NCBI RefSeq assembly: GCF_009796845.1
Contig: NZ_CP047025.1
Span: 4,054,939-4,118,938 of the forward strand
Direction: 5' to 3'
DNA: 64,000 nucleotides
DNA from: Cobetia sp. L2A1
GTDB lineage: Bacteria > Pseudomonadota > Gammaproteobacteria > Pseudomonadales > Halomonadaceae
The notes beneath the pieces are model-generated. The model made no database searches and was not told the DNA's origin. It was given only the letters and a program-made list of their open reading frames with translations. A program made the position numbers and the translations under genes. The first letter of the stretch is position 1; every line of letters begins with the position of its first letter. Shown in pieces: positions 49,616 through 57,625 of this stretch.

Positions 49616-50172
49616 GGTGCGAAACCTCTGAGTTGTCGTATCAATTTTCTTGGTGGAGCCTTATCTACACCGTGATCAGATTGAGCCTGTAAGCCAGTAC
49701 TCATTCACGTCGGGCATTACGCGCTGAGCACCTATATAGGATTACCCGAGCGAGAAGATAAGGCAACCTCTAATCAGTACTTGCTAAATTAACCAGTTTA
49801 TCCATTCCCGCCTATTTTTACCTGATTTGGAAAAAGAACAGGAAAAACAGTACGTAAATTTTGATACATAAAGGCAAGGCTTAGTAGTCATTCTCTAGAG
49901 TGTAATAAAAACCAGACCATTGCGATTTTTGTACCACGAAATAGAGTAAGCAAAAGGTACCATGAATCTAGTACCAAAGCGTGGCTATTCGGCACCAATT
50001 TGTAAGCGTAGTTATTTTTTTGTATCTAGGGGAAGTGCCTGTGTTAAAAAAGCGACGCACATTGGAAAAAGCGCCTGCCAAACCTTGCTAAGTGAAGTAC
50101 TTACTACGCCCAGGGCGCATGAAGCGAAGCTGTTGGTACAAGCAGGCTCCTAGACGGTGCGTACGATAGACG
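49616..50172. other. AT-rich intergenic region between the two csgD-like genes
   Basis: About 560 bases with no supported gene; a 63-residue plus-strand frame at 49962-50153 is not convincing. It should contain the csgDEFG promoter. GTACC occurs three times (49931-49935, 49957-49961, 49971-49975), the middle one as a GGTACC palindrome. Long AT-rich upstream regions are usual for csgD, which is heavily regulated in enterobacteria. Confidence 0.45.
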
Positions 50173-50832
50173 TCAACCGTACGGATTCTGAGCCTCATGT
50201 TTCGGGATGAGATGACTGCCGGGGATGTAAAGATTCAGATGCTGGTGAGCCCACTCGATGGCCTGATGGCGGTTGTGGACTCTGATCTTACGGAAGATAT
50301 TATATAGGTGTGACTTGACAGTGTGCTGACTCAGTATCAATCGCTGGGCAATATCGATATTGCTTTGTTGCGAGGCAATCAGTGTCAGTATCTCTAGCTC
50401 ACGCTGTGTAAGTCCCATGACAGGCTGGAAGGCAATTTTCTGTTGTTGACGGTAATGTCGGATCAATGTCTGCATCATGTATCGTGTTAGCCACACCTCC
50501 CCTTCTATTATTTTTTCTATTCCTTTGCTGATGTTGGATAAATTATCATGTCGATAAAATATCCCAATGAAGGGAATGTTCAATAATAAAGATACTGCGT
50601 CATCTATATGCTCAACATTGAATGCAGCGATCTTGTCGACACCCCCCCAGCGCGTCATTTGAGAGAGATTGCACTGAGCACTATCGATCAAAGCCAGGCA
50701 AGGGATGGAAGGGAGTGTTGCCTCCCGATCGCAGGCTTCCACTTCGCACTGTAGTTGCTCGCGGAGGTAATCGACGAAAAGTTCGGTTTGTGGTGAGGGA
50801 ACCGTCACGAACAGGATTCTCGTTGAGGACAT
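50173..50832 (-). CDS. CsgD-like LuxR-type regulator, second copy
   Basis: 219 residues from an ATG preceded by GGGAG. Same layout as its neighbour: ILFVTVPSPQTELFVDYLREQLQCEVEA, IPFIGIFYRHDNLSNISKGIEKIIEGEVWLTRYMMQTLIRHYR, then LTQRELEILTLIASQQSNIDIAQRLILSQHTVKSHLYNIFRKIRVHNRHQAIEWAHQHL. The two helix-turn-helix parts are nearly alike around HTVKSHLYNIFRKI, but the N-termini differ strongly, so they probably sense different inputs. It is a paralogue from an old duplication by appearance. Role in curli control inferred from location. Confidence 0.88.
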   Translation of the reverse strand: MSSTRILFVTVPSPQTELFVDYLREQLQCEVEACDREATLPSIPCLALIDSAQCNLSQMTRWGGVDKIAAFNVEHIDDAVSLLLNIPFIGIFYRHDNLSNISKGIEKIIEGEVWLTRYMMQTLIRHYRQQQKIAFQPVMGLTQRELEILTLIASQQSNIDIAQRLILSQHTVKSHLYNIFRKIRVHNRHQAIEWAHQHLNLYIPGSHLIPKHEAQNPYG

Positions 50833-51316
50833 GGGGCTCTCCCGCCGTTCGATTGTGGGGCTGCCTCATCATCAATAAGCTGATAAGCAGAGTGATCAAG
50901 AAGTTGGCCAGTGACCCTCTACAGTCTAGTTAAGCATCTCCCATGGATTGCAGATCTCCATAGTGTTAGATGGCATAAAGCCAAAATCTTTTAGATGAAG
51001 AATAAAGTCTTTATTAATCAGTTTGTTATGTGGAAGTCTGAGGAAAAAAACGAATCATTCGTCGCCAGACACAGGAAAATCCTGTTCAGGCATGAGCGAT
51101 GACTGGGATTAATCGGGAGTATTGATCGGTATGAGGCCAAGGTGGGAAGTATGAGTTTCATAGGCTGCAGGCATCAGCCATCTCAGCTCCCCCAGCAATA
51201 GCCCCTCGCGTGTACGCATCGGACTCCCGCGGTAGAATGTGACATTACCTCCTATATCGTCGCGCGCTGATGTCATTGGTAGCGCTACCTTTCCCAAGAC
51301 AACCTCGGAGATATTC
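50833..51316. other. Intergenic region between the second csgD-like gene and rdgB
   Basis: About 480 bases, divergent, so promoters for both flanking genes should be here. A small hairpin ACAGGA-AAA-TCCTGT lies near 51069-51084. A minus-strand frame (51109-51351) overlaps the rdgB start and has no supported ribosome binding site. No gene is called. Confidence 0.4.
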
Positions 51317-51937
51317 ATGTCCGCATCCTCTCTCGTGCTGGCCAGCGGCAATGCTGGAAAGTTGCGCGAATTTTCTCATCTGCTCGCCCCATTGGGCATA
51401 GATCTGATACCTCAGGGGCAGCTGGGAGTGAGTGACGCTGACGAGACAGGGCTGACCTTCGTTGAGAATGCCTTGATCAAGGCGCGCCACGCAGCGCTTG
51501 TTACGGGGCTGCCGGCGCTGGCAGACGATTCTGGTATCGAAGTGGATGCACTTGGCGGGGAGCCCGGTATTTATTCCGCGCGCTTTGCATCACGTCAGCA
51601 GCAGGGCCAGGGTGATGTGGATAACAATACCGCTTTGCTAGCTGCGCTTGAGAATGTGCCGGAGATAGAGCGCACAGCACGTTATTGGTGTGTGTTGGTG
51701 TATTTGCGCCACGCAGCAGATTCGGTACCGATTATCGTGCAGGCCAGTTGGGAAGGGCGTGTACTGAATACGCCTGATGGCGAGGGCGGCTTTGGCTATG
51801 ACCCGCTATTCTGGCTACCAGAGCAGGGCATGAGCGCAGCGTCACTTGATGCTGCAACCAAGAATCGTCTCAGTCATCGCGGCCGTGCCATGCAGCAGTT
51901 ACTCGATGCGCTCTCTGAACGGCGTGAGTACGCGTGA
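51317..51937 (+). CDS. rdgB: Non-canonical purine NTP pyrophosphatase RdgB
   Basis: 206 residues from the ATG at 51317, with CGGAG seven bases upstream. Ham1 family pattern: LVLASGNAGKLREFSHLLAPLGIDLIPQGQLGVSDADETGLTFVENALIKARHAALVTGLPALADDSGIEVDALGGEPGIYSARFA, and GEGGFGYDPLFWLPEQGMSAASLDAATKNRLSHRGRAMQQL. It removes dITP, XTP and ITP. The stop overlaps the next gene (hemW), as in many proteobacteria. Confidence 0.97.
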   Translation: MSASSLVLASGNAGKLREFSHLLAPLGIDLIPQGQLGVSDADETGLTFVENALIKARHAALVTGLPALADDSGIEVDALGGEPGIYSARFASRQQQGQGDVDNNTALLAALENVPEIERTARYWCVLVYLRHAADSVPIIVQASWEGRVLNTPDGEGGFGYDPLFWLPEQGMSAASLDAATKNRLSHRGRAMQQLLDALSERREYA

Positions 51938-53136
51938 TGTCTGCCCAGATGCTGCCTCCGTTATCGCTCTACATTCACGTGCCTTGGTGTGTGCGTAAAT
52001 GTCCTTATTGTGACTTCAACTCTCATGGCGTAGGACGTGATGCAGGCTTGCCGGAAGAGGAGTATGTCACTGCTTTACTGACGGACCTCGATCAAGATCT
52101 GCGGTTACTTGAAGGTCAGCCTCAGCGCGAATTGCACAGCGTCTTCATCGGTGGTGGTACACCCAGTTTGTTGAGTGGGATGGCCTATCAACGGCTGTTT
52201 GATGGCATCCGCGAGCGCATGACGCTATCGGCTGACTGTGAAATCACGCTGGAGGCCAATCCTGGCACGCTTGAGCAGGGGCGCTTCGCGGCGTATCGCG
52301 CTGCGGGTATCAATCGATTATCACTGGGAGTGCAAACCTTCCAGCCCGAGCAGCTCAGCATACTGGGACGTATCCACTCGGCCGAAGAAGCAGAGCGTGC
52401 AGTGGCCAGTGCGCGCGCGGCAGGATTCGATAACTTCAATATCGATCTGATGCATGGATTGCCGGGCCAGACACTGGAAACGGCACTGGACGATATTCGG
52501 CGGGCCTTGGCACTGGGTCCGAGTCATCTCTCCTGGTATCAACTGACGCTAGAGCCCAATACCGAGTTCTATTCACGTCCTCCGGTGCTGCCGGAAGACG
52601 ATCTGTTGTGGGATATTCAGGACCACGGCCATGCTGAGTTAGAGGCAGCGGGATTCAGACGTTATGAAATTTCAGCCTATGCGCTTGAGGGGCGTAGGTC
52701 TCGTCACAACCTCAATTACTGGCAATTTGGCGACTATCTTGGCATCGGTGCAGGCGCACACGGCAAGCTGACGTTGCTAGAAGCAACGGCAGATGAGGAC
52801 TCGGTTGCTTTACCACGCTTGCAGCGTCGTTGGAAAAGCCGTCAGCCGGATGCTTACTTGCGTAGGATGCAGGACCCTCGCGGGTTCCTTGCCGGCCAGC
52901 AAGATATTGAGCGTGGTGATTTGGCACTAGAGTTCATGATGAATGCCCTGCGACTTACTGATGGTGTCAGTGTGGCGACTCTGCTGCGAACTACTGGACT
53001 GGGTCCTGAGGTGCTGGAACCGACGTTGGGGCAAGCCCGTGAACGGGGGCTTATTCGTGGAGATGCCTCGCGATTATGTGCTACCCCTCAAGGACTGTTA
53101 TTCCTGAATGACCTGTTGGCCATGTTCGATACTTGA
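51937..53136 (+). CDS. hemW: Haem chaperone HemW (radical SAM)
   Basis: 399 residues from the ATG at 51937, which shares one base with the rdgB stop; a GTG one codon earlier is possible. Radical SAM cysteines are in YIHVPWCVRKCPYCDFNSH (CxxxCxxC). FIGGGTPSLLSG and SLGVQTFQPEQLSILGRIHSAEEAERAV follow, then FNIDLMHGLPGQT and the HemW C-terminal domain (NYWQFGDYLGIGAGAHGKL). It is often misnamed as oxygen-independent coproporphyrinogen oxidase; the RdgB pairing fits HemW. Confidence 0.95.
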   Translation: MSAQMLPPLSLYIHVPWCVRKCPYCDFNSHGVGRDAGLPEEEYVTALLTDLDQDLRLLEGQPQRELHSVFIGGGTPSLLSGMAYQRLFDGIRERMTLSADCEITLEANPGTLEQGRFAAYRAAGINRLSLGVQTFQPEQLSILGRIHSAEEAERAVASARAAGFDNFNIDLMHGLPGQTLETALDDIRRALALGPSHLSWYQLTLEPNTEFYSRPPVLPEDDLLWDIQDHGHAELEAAGFRRYEISAYALEGRRSRHNLNYWQFGDYLGIGAGAHGKLTLLEATADEDSVALPRLQRRWKSRQPDAYLRRMQDPRGFLAGQQDIERGDLALEFMMNALRLTDGVSVATLLRTTGLGPEVLEPTLGQARERGLIRGDASRLCATPQGLLFLNDLLAMFDT

Positions 53137-53213
53137 ACGATCAGGCATCATTGTCAGTCTGACGATTGTTTGCACGATTGCCTTTTATGAGAGTGAAGAT
53201 AGGGAGCGTTACC

Positions 53214-53876
53214 ATGAAGAAGTCCGTACTTCTGGCATTACCGTTGGCAGCTGTCGTCGCGATGGCGGGTTGTAGCACGACGAATCCGTACACCAATGAG
53301 AAGCAGACCTCCAGTGCTGCCAAGGGTGCCGGTATCGGTGCTGTCGTAGGCGCGATTGCAGGTGCCACCAAGAGTGGCAACCACCGTTTGGACAAGGCAT
53401 TGATCGGTGCTGCCGCCGGTGCCGCCGCCGGTGGCGGTATCGGGTATTACATGGATGTGCAGGAAGCCAAGCTACGTGATCAACTGCAGGGTACTGGTGT
53501 CAGCGTGACGCGTGTTGGTGACCAGATCATCCTTAATCTGCCGTCCAACGTCACCTTCGGGTCTGATTCCAGCACCCTGTCTGGCCAGATTCAGCCGGTC
53601 ATGGATGGTGTGATCACGGTACTCAAGGAATACGATGAGACCCGCGTCAATATCGCGGGCTATACCGATTCCACCGGCGCCTCCAACTACAACCAGAATC
53701 TTTCTGAGCTGCGCGCTCAATCAGTGGGTAACTATCTGGCCAGTGGTGGTATCGCCTTCAATCGCCTGAACATGCGCGGTTATGGCGAAGCCAGCCCAGT
53801 GGCGTCCAACGATACGACGTCAGGTCGTGCTCAGAATCGCCGTGTCGAAATCACGTTGACGCCGCTGGAGAGCTAA
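53214..53876 (+). CDS. OmpA-domain outer-membrane lipoprotein (YiaD-like)
   Basis: 220 residues from the ATG at 53214, with GGGAG eight bases upstream. Lipobox at residues 17-20 (MAGC). A glycine-zipper region (residues 35-85: KGAGIGAVVGAIAGATKSGNHRLDKALIGAAAGAAAGGGIGYYMD) may insert in the membrane. The C-terminal OmpA domain binds peptidoglycan (VTFGSDSSTLSGQIQPVMDGVITVLKEYDETRVNIAGYTDSTGASNYNQNLSELRAQSVGNYLASGGI and GRAQNRRVEITLTPL). Likely envelope anchoring. Single gene with its own terminator. Confidence 0.93.
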   Translation: MKKSVLLALPLAAVVAMAGCSTTNPYTNEKQTSSAAKGAGIGAVVGAIAGATKSGNHRLDKALIGAAAGAAAGGGIGYYMDVQEAKLRDQLQGTGVSVTRVGDQIILNLPSNVTFGSDSSTLSGQIQPVMDGVITVLKEYDETRVNIAGYTDSTGASNYNQNLSELRAQSVGNYLASGGIAFNRLNMRGYGEASPVASNDTTSGRAQNRRVEITLTPLES

Positions 53877-53952
53877 TCGTTTCCCGTGCTGTGCCATGCC
53901 ATCAGGTACAGCGCTATGGAAGTGAGCATCGAAGTCAACGCATGTGAAAGAG

Positions 53953-53980
53953 AGGCTCGCGCTCCGGCGCGGGCCTTATT
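53953..53980 (+). terminator. Terminator of the OmpA-domain lipoprotein gene
   Basis: AGGCTCGCGC and GCGCGGGCCT (one G-T pair) around TCCG, followed by TATT, about 75 bases beyond the stop. Confidence 0.65.
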
Positions 53981-54126
53981 GCGTATGAAGCATGGCTTTT
54001 CCGGCGATGGTGCATCATCTCTGCTATCCTTCAGCCCCCTCGGCGGCCTTCCCTTAACGCCGCCCCCAGATTTCCGTCTGCCGGCCTGCAAGACGTCGCA
54101 GACATTGCCGTATCAAGGAGGCGCTC

Positions 54127-55707
54127 TTGCTCGCCTATCAGCACGCCTATCATGCAGGCAACTTTGCCGACCTGCACAAGCATCTACTGGCCAATACGCT
54201 AGCAGAACAGCTATTACGTAAAGAATCTCCCGTTACGTTCATTGATACTCACGCAGGTCGTGGCTGGTATCCCTTGGCGGCACCCGAGACAGAACAGCTG
54301 CGCGAGTATGAGCAGGGTGTTCTGCCGTTGTGGCAGGCGCGCAGCCAGTGGCTGAGCGAGAGCGGTGAGATGCAGCAGCGAGCGACGGATAAGCCGGTCA
54401 CTCGCTGGCTGGCCCGCCTGGCCGACATGCAGCCCGATGCCGGGAAGCATACTGCCAGCGACCTGAGTGTCTATCCGGGCTCGCCGTGGTGGTTGAGCCA
54501 GTCGCTGCGTCGTGGTGACAGACTGTTGGCGTATGAGCTGCATCCAGGCGAGATCTATCACTTTGATCAAGCGCCGGTGCAGCGTGACAGTCTCGGCAAG
54601 GTCATGCGTCGTCAGCAGGACGGCCTTTCTGGTCTGCTGGCAGCGGTACCGGTCACGACCCCGCGTGTGGCCGTGTTGATCGACCCCAGCTATGAGCTCA
54701 AGAACGAATATCGTGATGTGGCGGAGGTAGTAGTAGAGACGCTACGCAAGTCACGCCACGCCACCATCATGATCTGGTATCCCATGCTGCCGGCAGGGCG
54801 TCAGCATGACCTTCTCGAGCGGCTCAAGAAGCAGTCGCCGGCACCGATGTGGCGTAGTGAGTTGCTTATCGATACGCCGGAAGGTGAGCACGGCATGTAC
54901 GGCTCCGGCATGCTGGTGATCAATCCGCCGTGGCAGTTTGACCGCCTATTCACCACTGCCATGCAGGAAGTGGTTGAAGTGCTCAAGGCTGCATTGCCGG
55001 CACCGCAATCAGTGGCTGTCGAGCACAAAGGCCTCTGGTGGCTGACGGAAGAGGTGGCGCGCGCACGTAATGAGCCCAAGGCCATGCCGCGTGAGCGTCT
55101 GCTGTCGCTGCGCAAGCTCAATCAGAAGGTCAAGCGCGATACCGAAGTCGAGGTGACCCAGCCCAAGCCCAAGCGCGAGAAGCTCAAGCGTGGTGAGGGC
55201 TGGGCCAAGCCTCGCGTGCGCAGCGATAGTGCGACGCCGAAATCCAAGGGCAAGCGCCACTCGGCCACCGCCAAGCCGAAGACCAGCATCAAGGCGCAGG
55301 TCAAGGATCAGGTGCATGGTCACTCTGCACCGAGCGAGAAGCGTGTCATCGATAAGCCTTCGGAGCGCTCGTCCTCGCGGGCAGAGCCTGCTCGTCCGCG
55401 TGGCAAGGGGGAGGCGGGTGGCAAGGATAAGTCAGGCTGGAGCGATTGGTCTTCCAGCATGCCGGGCAATGATCGCAAGGAGAGCACGACGCGCGTCAAT
55501 ATGCGCAGCACGCCTGCTATCGGTCGCGATGGCCAGGTGAATCCGAGCAGCACGACGAAACTACCGAAAAAATACGCACCCAAGAAGCGTCCTGAAGGGA
55601 CTGCCGAAGTCGGTAAGCCACTGGATGCACGCGAAGCACGCGCTCTGCGCGAGAAAGCCGAGCATAATGCTGGCCGCGGCAAGCCGCGTGGTCCACGCAA
55701 GCCTTGA
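54127..55707 (+). CDS. rlmJ: 23S rRNA (adenine-2030-N6)-methyltransferase RlmJ with a long basic C-terminal tail
   Basis: 526 residues; E. coli RlmJ has about 280. The TTG start is well supported by AAGGAGG six bases upstream. The N-terminal 290 residues match RlmJ: LAYQHAYHAGNFADLHKHLLANTL, TFIDTHAGRGWYPL, VYPGSPWWLSQSLRRGDRLLAYELHPGE, VLIDPSYELKNEY (the catalytic N/DPPY motif as DPSY) and GMYGSGMLVINPPWQFD. From about residue 300 to the end the protein is a lysine-, arginine- and serine-rich low-complexity tail with little hydrophobic content, probably disordered. The tail has no domain I recognise. Confidence 0.92.
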   Translation: MLAYQHAYHAGNFADLHKHLLANTLAEQLLRKESPVTFIDTHAGRGWYPLAAPETEQLREYEQGVLPLWQARSQWLSESGEMQQRATDKPVTRWLARLADMQPDAGKHTASDLSVYPGSPWWLSQSLRRGDRLLAYELHPGEIYHFDQAPVQRDSLGKVMRRQQDGLSGLLAAVPVTTPRVAVLIDPSYELKNEYRDVAEVVVETLRKSRHATIMIWYPMLPAGRQHDLLERLKKQSPAPMWRSELLIDTPEGEHGMYGSGMLVINPPWQFDRLFTTAMQEVVEVLKAALPAPQSVAVEHKGLWWLTEEVARARNEPKAMPRERLLSLRKLNQKVKRDTEVEVTQPKPKREKLKRGEGWAKPRVRSDSATPKSKGKRHSATAKPKTSIKAQVKDQVHGHSAPSEKRVIDKPSERSSSRAEPARPRGKGEAGGKDKSGWSDWSSSMPGNDRKESTTRVNMRSTPAIGRDGQVNPSSTTKLPKKYAPKKRPEGTAEVGKPLDAREARALREKAEHNAGRGKPRGPRKP

Positions 55708-55765
55708 TGGCTTGAAGAGGTGCCAGTCACATGGCCCCTCTTTGTGATGCATCATCTTGTCATGC

Positions 55766-55804
55766 CAAAACACCCCCACAGGTCACGCCTGTGGGGGTGT
55801 TTTG
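55766..55804. terminator. Bidirectional terminator between rlmJ and the ABC exporter genes
   Basis: CAAAACACCCCCACAGG and its perfect 17-base complement around a five-base loop. The flanking AAAA/TTTT makes it work for both convergent genes. Confidence 0.92.
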
Positions 55805-55828
55805 CGTTCATGTGAACGTGTGTCGAGG

Positions 55829-57625
55829 TCAGTGGGGGATATCCTCTTGCCACAGACGTCGATAAAGGCCTGGCGTCGCCATCAGTTCGTCATGCGTCCC
55901 TTGCTGAGTGATGCGTCCTTGTTCCAGGACCAGCAAGCGGTCAGCATCGCGCACAGTGGCCAGCCTATGGGCCACGACAATCAAGGTCACCTCGCCCCGT
56001 AACTCATGTAGCGCTTGCTGCAGAAGTGCTTCGGTATGGCTATCGATACTGGCGGTAGCCTCATCCAGCAGCAGGACTCGTGGGGTCGTTATCAGTGCGC
56101 GCCCGAGTGCGAGTAGCTGGCGCTCACCCGTGGATAGACTCAAACCACGCTCTCCCAGCAGGGTGTCGAGCCCCTGTGGGAGGCCAGCGATCAGCGGTGC
56201 CAGGTGTGCTTTCTTCAGTACACCATTCAGGTGGGCCTCATCGACTTCACGGCCTAGTAGCAGGTTGTCACGCAAGCTACGAGCGCGGATGAATGGCTCT
56301 TGAGGCACGACGGCAATGGCATGGGCTCGCTGGTTCGAGGACCAATCACCAAGCGGGCGTCCGTCCAGCATCAGCTGTTCACCCGGTACCGGGCGCTGTC
56401 CACTTAATAGATCGAGGAGGGTGGATTTTCCGCTGCCAGTAGGGCCGACCACACCGATAAACTCACCGCTATCAATCGTCAGTGTAAGGCCATCCAATGT
56501 CACGTTATCAGCCCCTGCATGCCTGAATTCAAGCTGGTCAATGCGATAGTGACCACTTGCTATCGAGCTGCTGCCTTCTACTTCTCCTGATGCTGCCTGC
56601 GAGGTTTCACGAGGCTGGTCGAGTACTTCTTCAAGACGTCCCGCTGCCACGAGTGCTGACTGGAAGACTTGCAGGCGCTGGGTGATCTCAATCAAGGGCG
56701 CACTGATGCGGCCCAGCCAGGCAATGAAGGCATAGAGCACACCGAGTTCGGCGCCACCCCCCAACTCTCGCAGACCAAATACAGCGACGAGTGTGAGGGT
56801 GATCAGCATGGCCATTAGATCGATGGCCGAGCGCAGCAGTAGGCCCGAAACGCGTACCGTGCGCATGCGCGCCCGGTATTGGGCAATATTGAGCAGGTGG
56901 TAGCGCTGATTGAAGCGCTCTGTCTGGTTGCTGGCCTGCAGCACGCTCATGCCGCCAATGGCTTCGGCGATACGCGCGTTCTGCAGCGCACGAAGTCTAC
57001 GCACTTCGCGGGCGGCGCGTCCGGAGAAATGCTGATAGAGCCAGGTCACCCCGATGGCTAACGGGATGAGCATCATGGCGATCATCGCGAGTGTGCCATC
57101 CATCAGTGCCATTGCTGACAGAATCCCGATCAACAGCACTACGTTGCCGACCAGTGTCCCTAGCACGCCGACATACAGCTCCTTGAGCGACTCGGTATCG
57201 TTGGTGACGCGTGCGACCAGCTCGCCAGCAGCAATGTTATCGAGCTTCGCTAGCGGAAGATGGAGCAGGTGAGTGAATACTTGCTCACGTAATTCGCGAA
57301 CACTGGCAAGAGCTAGTCGGGAAAAGCGTAGTTGTTGAATATAGCGTCCAGCTGCCGCGCCTAGCTGAGTGATGGCATAGATCCCCAGTAGGCCCATGAG
57401 CGCCTCTGGCGCGAGATTGCCGGGAATCAGGTAGTCGTCGAGATAGCGCTGGGTCAGCCATGGGCCGAGCACATCCAGTACGGTGGCCGCGATAAGTATC
57501 AGCATGGCGCGCGCGACCGCACTTCGGCGCGCCGCCAGTGGCCGCCACAGCAGCGCCAGCCGACGGCGACTGAGTAGGCGAGCGGAAACTGGGCCGGGCA
57601 GGCGGGAGGCGTCAGAAGTGCTCAT
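55829..57625 (-). CDS. mdlB: Heterodimeric ABC exporter half, MdlB-like
   Basis: 598 residues. Six membrane helices in the first 320 residues, then an ATPase domain. Walker A GPTGSGKST, Q-loop AIAVVPQEPFI, signature LSTGERQLLALGRALI (degenerate: LSTGE instead of LSGGQ), Walker B LLLDEATASID with the catalytic Glu. This mirrors E. coli MdlB. The start ATG (AGGAG eight bases upstream) overlaps the stop of the partner gene. Together they form an exporter of unknown substrate. See the partner for the ATP-site pairing. Confidence 0.9.
   Translation of the reverse strand: MSTSDASRLPGPVSARLLSRRRLALLWRPLAARRSAVARAMLILIAATVLDVLGPWLTQRYLDDYLIPGNLAPEALMGLLGIYAITQLGAAAGRYIQQLRFSRLALASVRELREQVFTHLLHLPLAKLDNIAAGELVARVTNDTESLKELYVGVLGTLVGNVVLLIGILSAMALMDGTLAMIAMMLIPLAIGVTWLYQHFSGRAAREVRRLRALQNARIAEAIGGMSVLQASNQTERFNQRYHLLNIAQYRARMRTVRVSGLLLRSAIDLMAMLITLTLVAVFGLRELGGGAELGVLYAFIAWLGRISAPLIEITQRLQVFQSALVAAGRLEEVLDQPRETSQAASGEVEGSSSIASGHYRIDQLEFRHAGADNVTLDGLTLTIDSGEFIGVVGPTGSGKSTLLDLLSGQRPVPGEQLMLDGRPLGDWSSNQRAHAIAVVPQEPFIRARSLRDNLLLGREVDEAHLNGVLKKAHLAPLIAGLPQGLDTLLGERGLSLSTGERQLLALGRALITTPRVLLLDEATASIDSHTEALLQQALHELRGEVTLIVVAHRLATVRDADRLLVLEQGRITQQGTHDELMATPGLYRRLWQEDIPH

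Noticed and set aside
49962..50153. 63-residue plus-strand frame between the csgD-like genes
   Set aside because: No clear ribosome binding site or family features, and it sits in a probable promoter region.
51109..51351. 80-residue minus-strand frame overlapping the rdgB start
   Set aside because: It reads somewhat protein-like but overlaps the well-supported rdgB start on the other strand and lacks a ribosome binding site.
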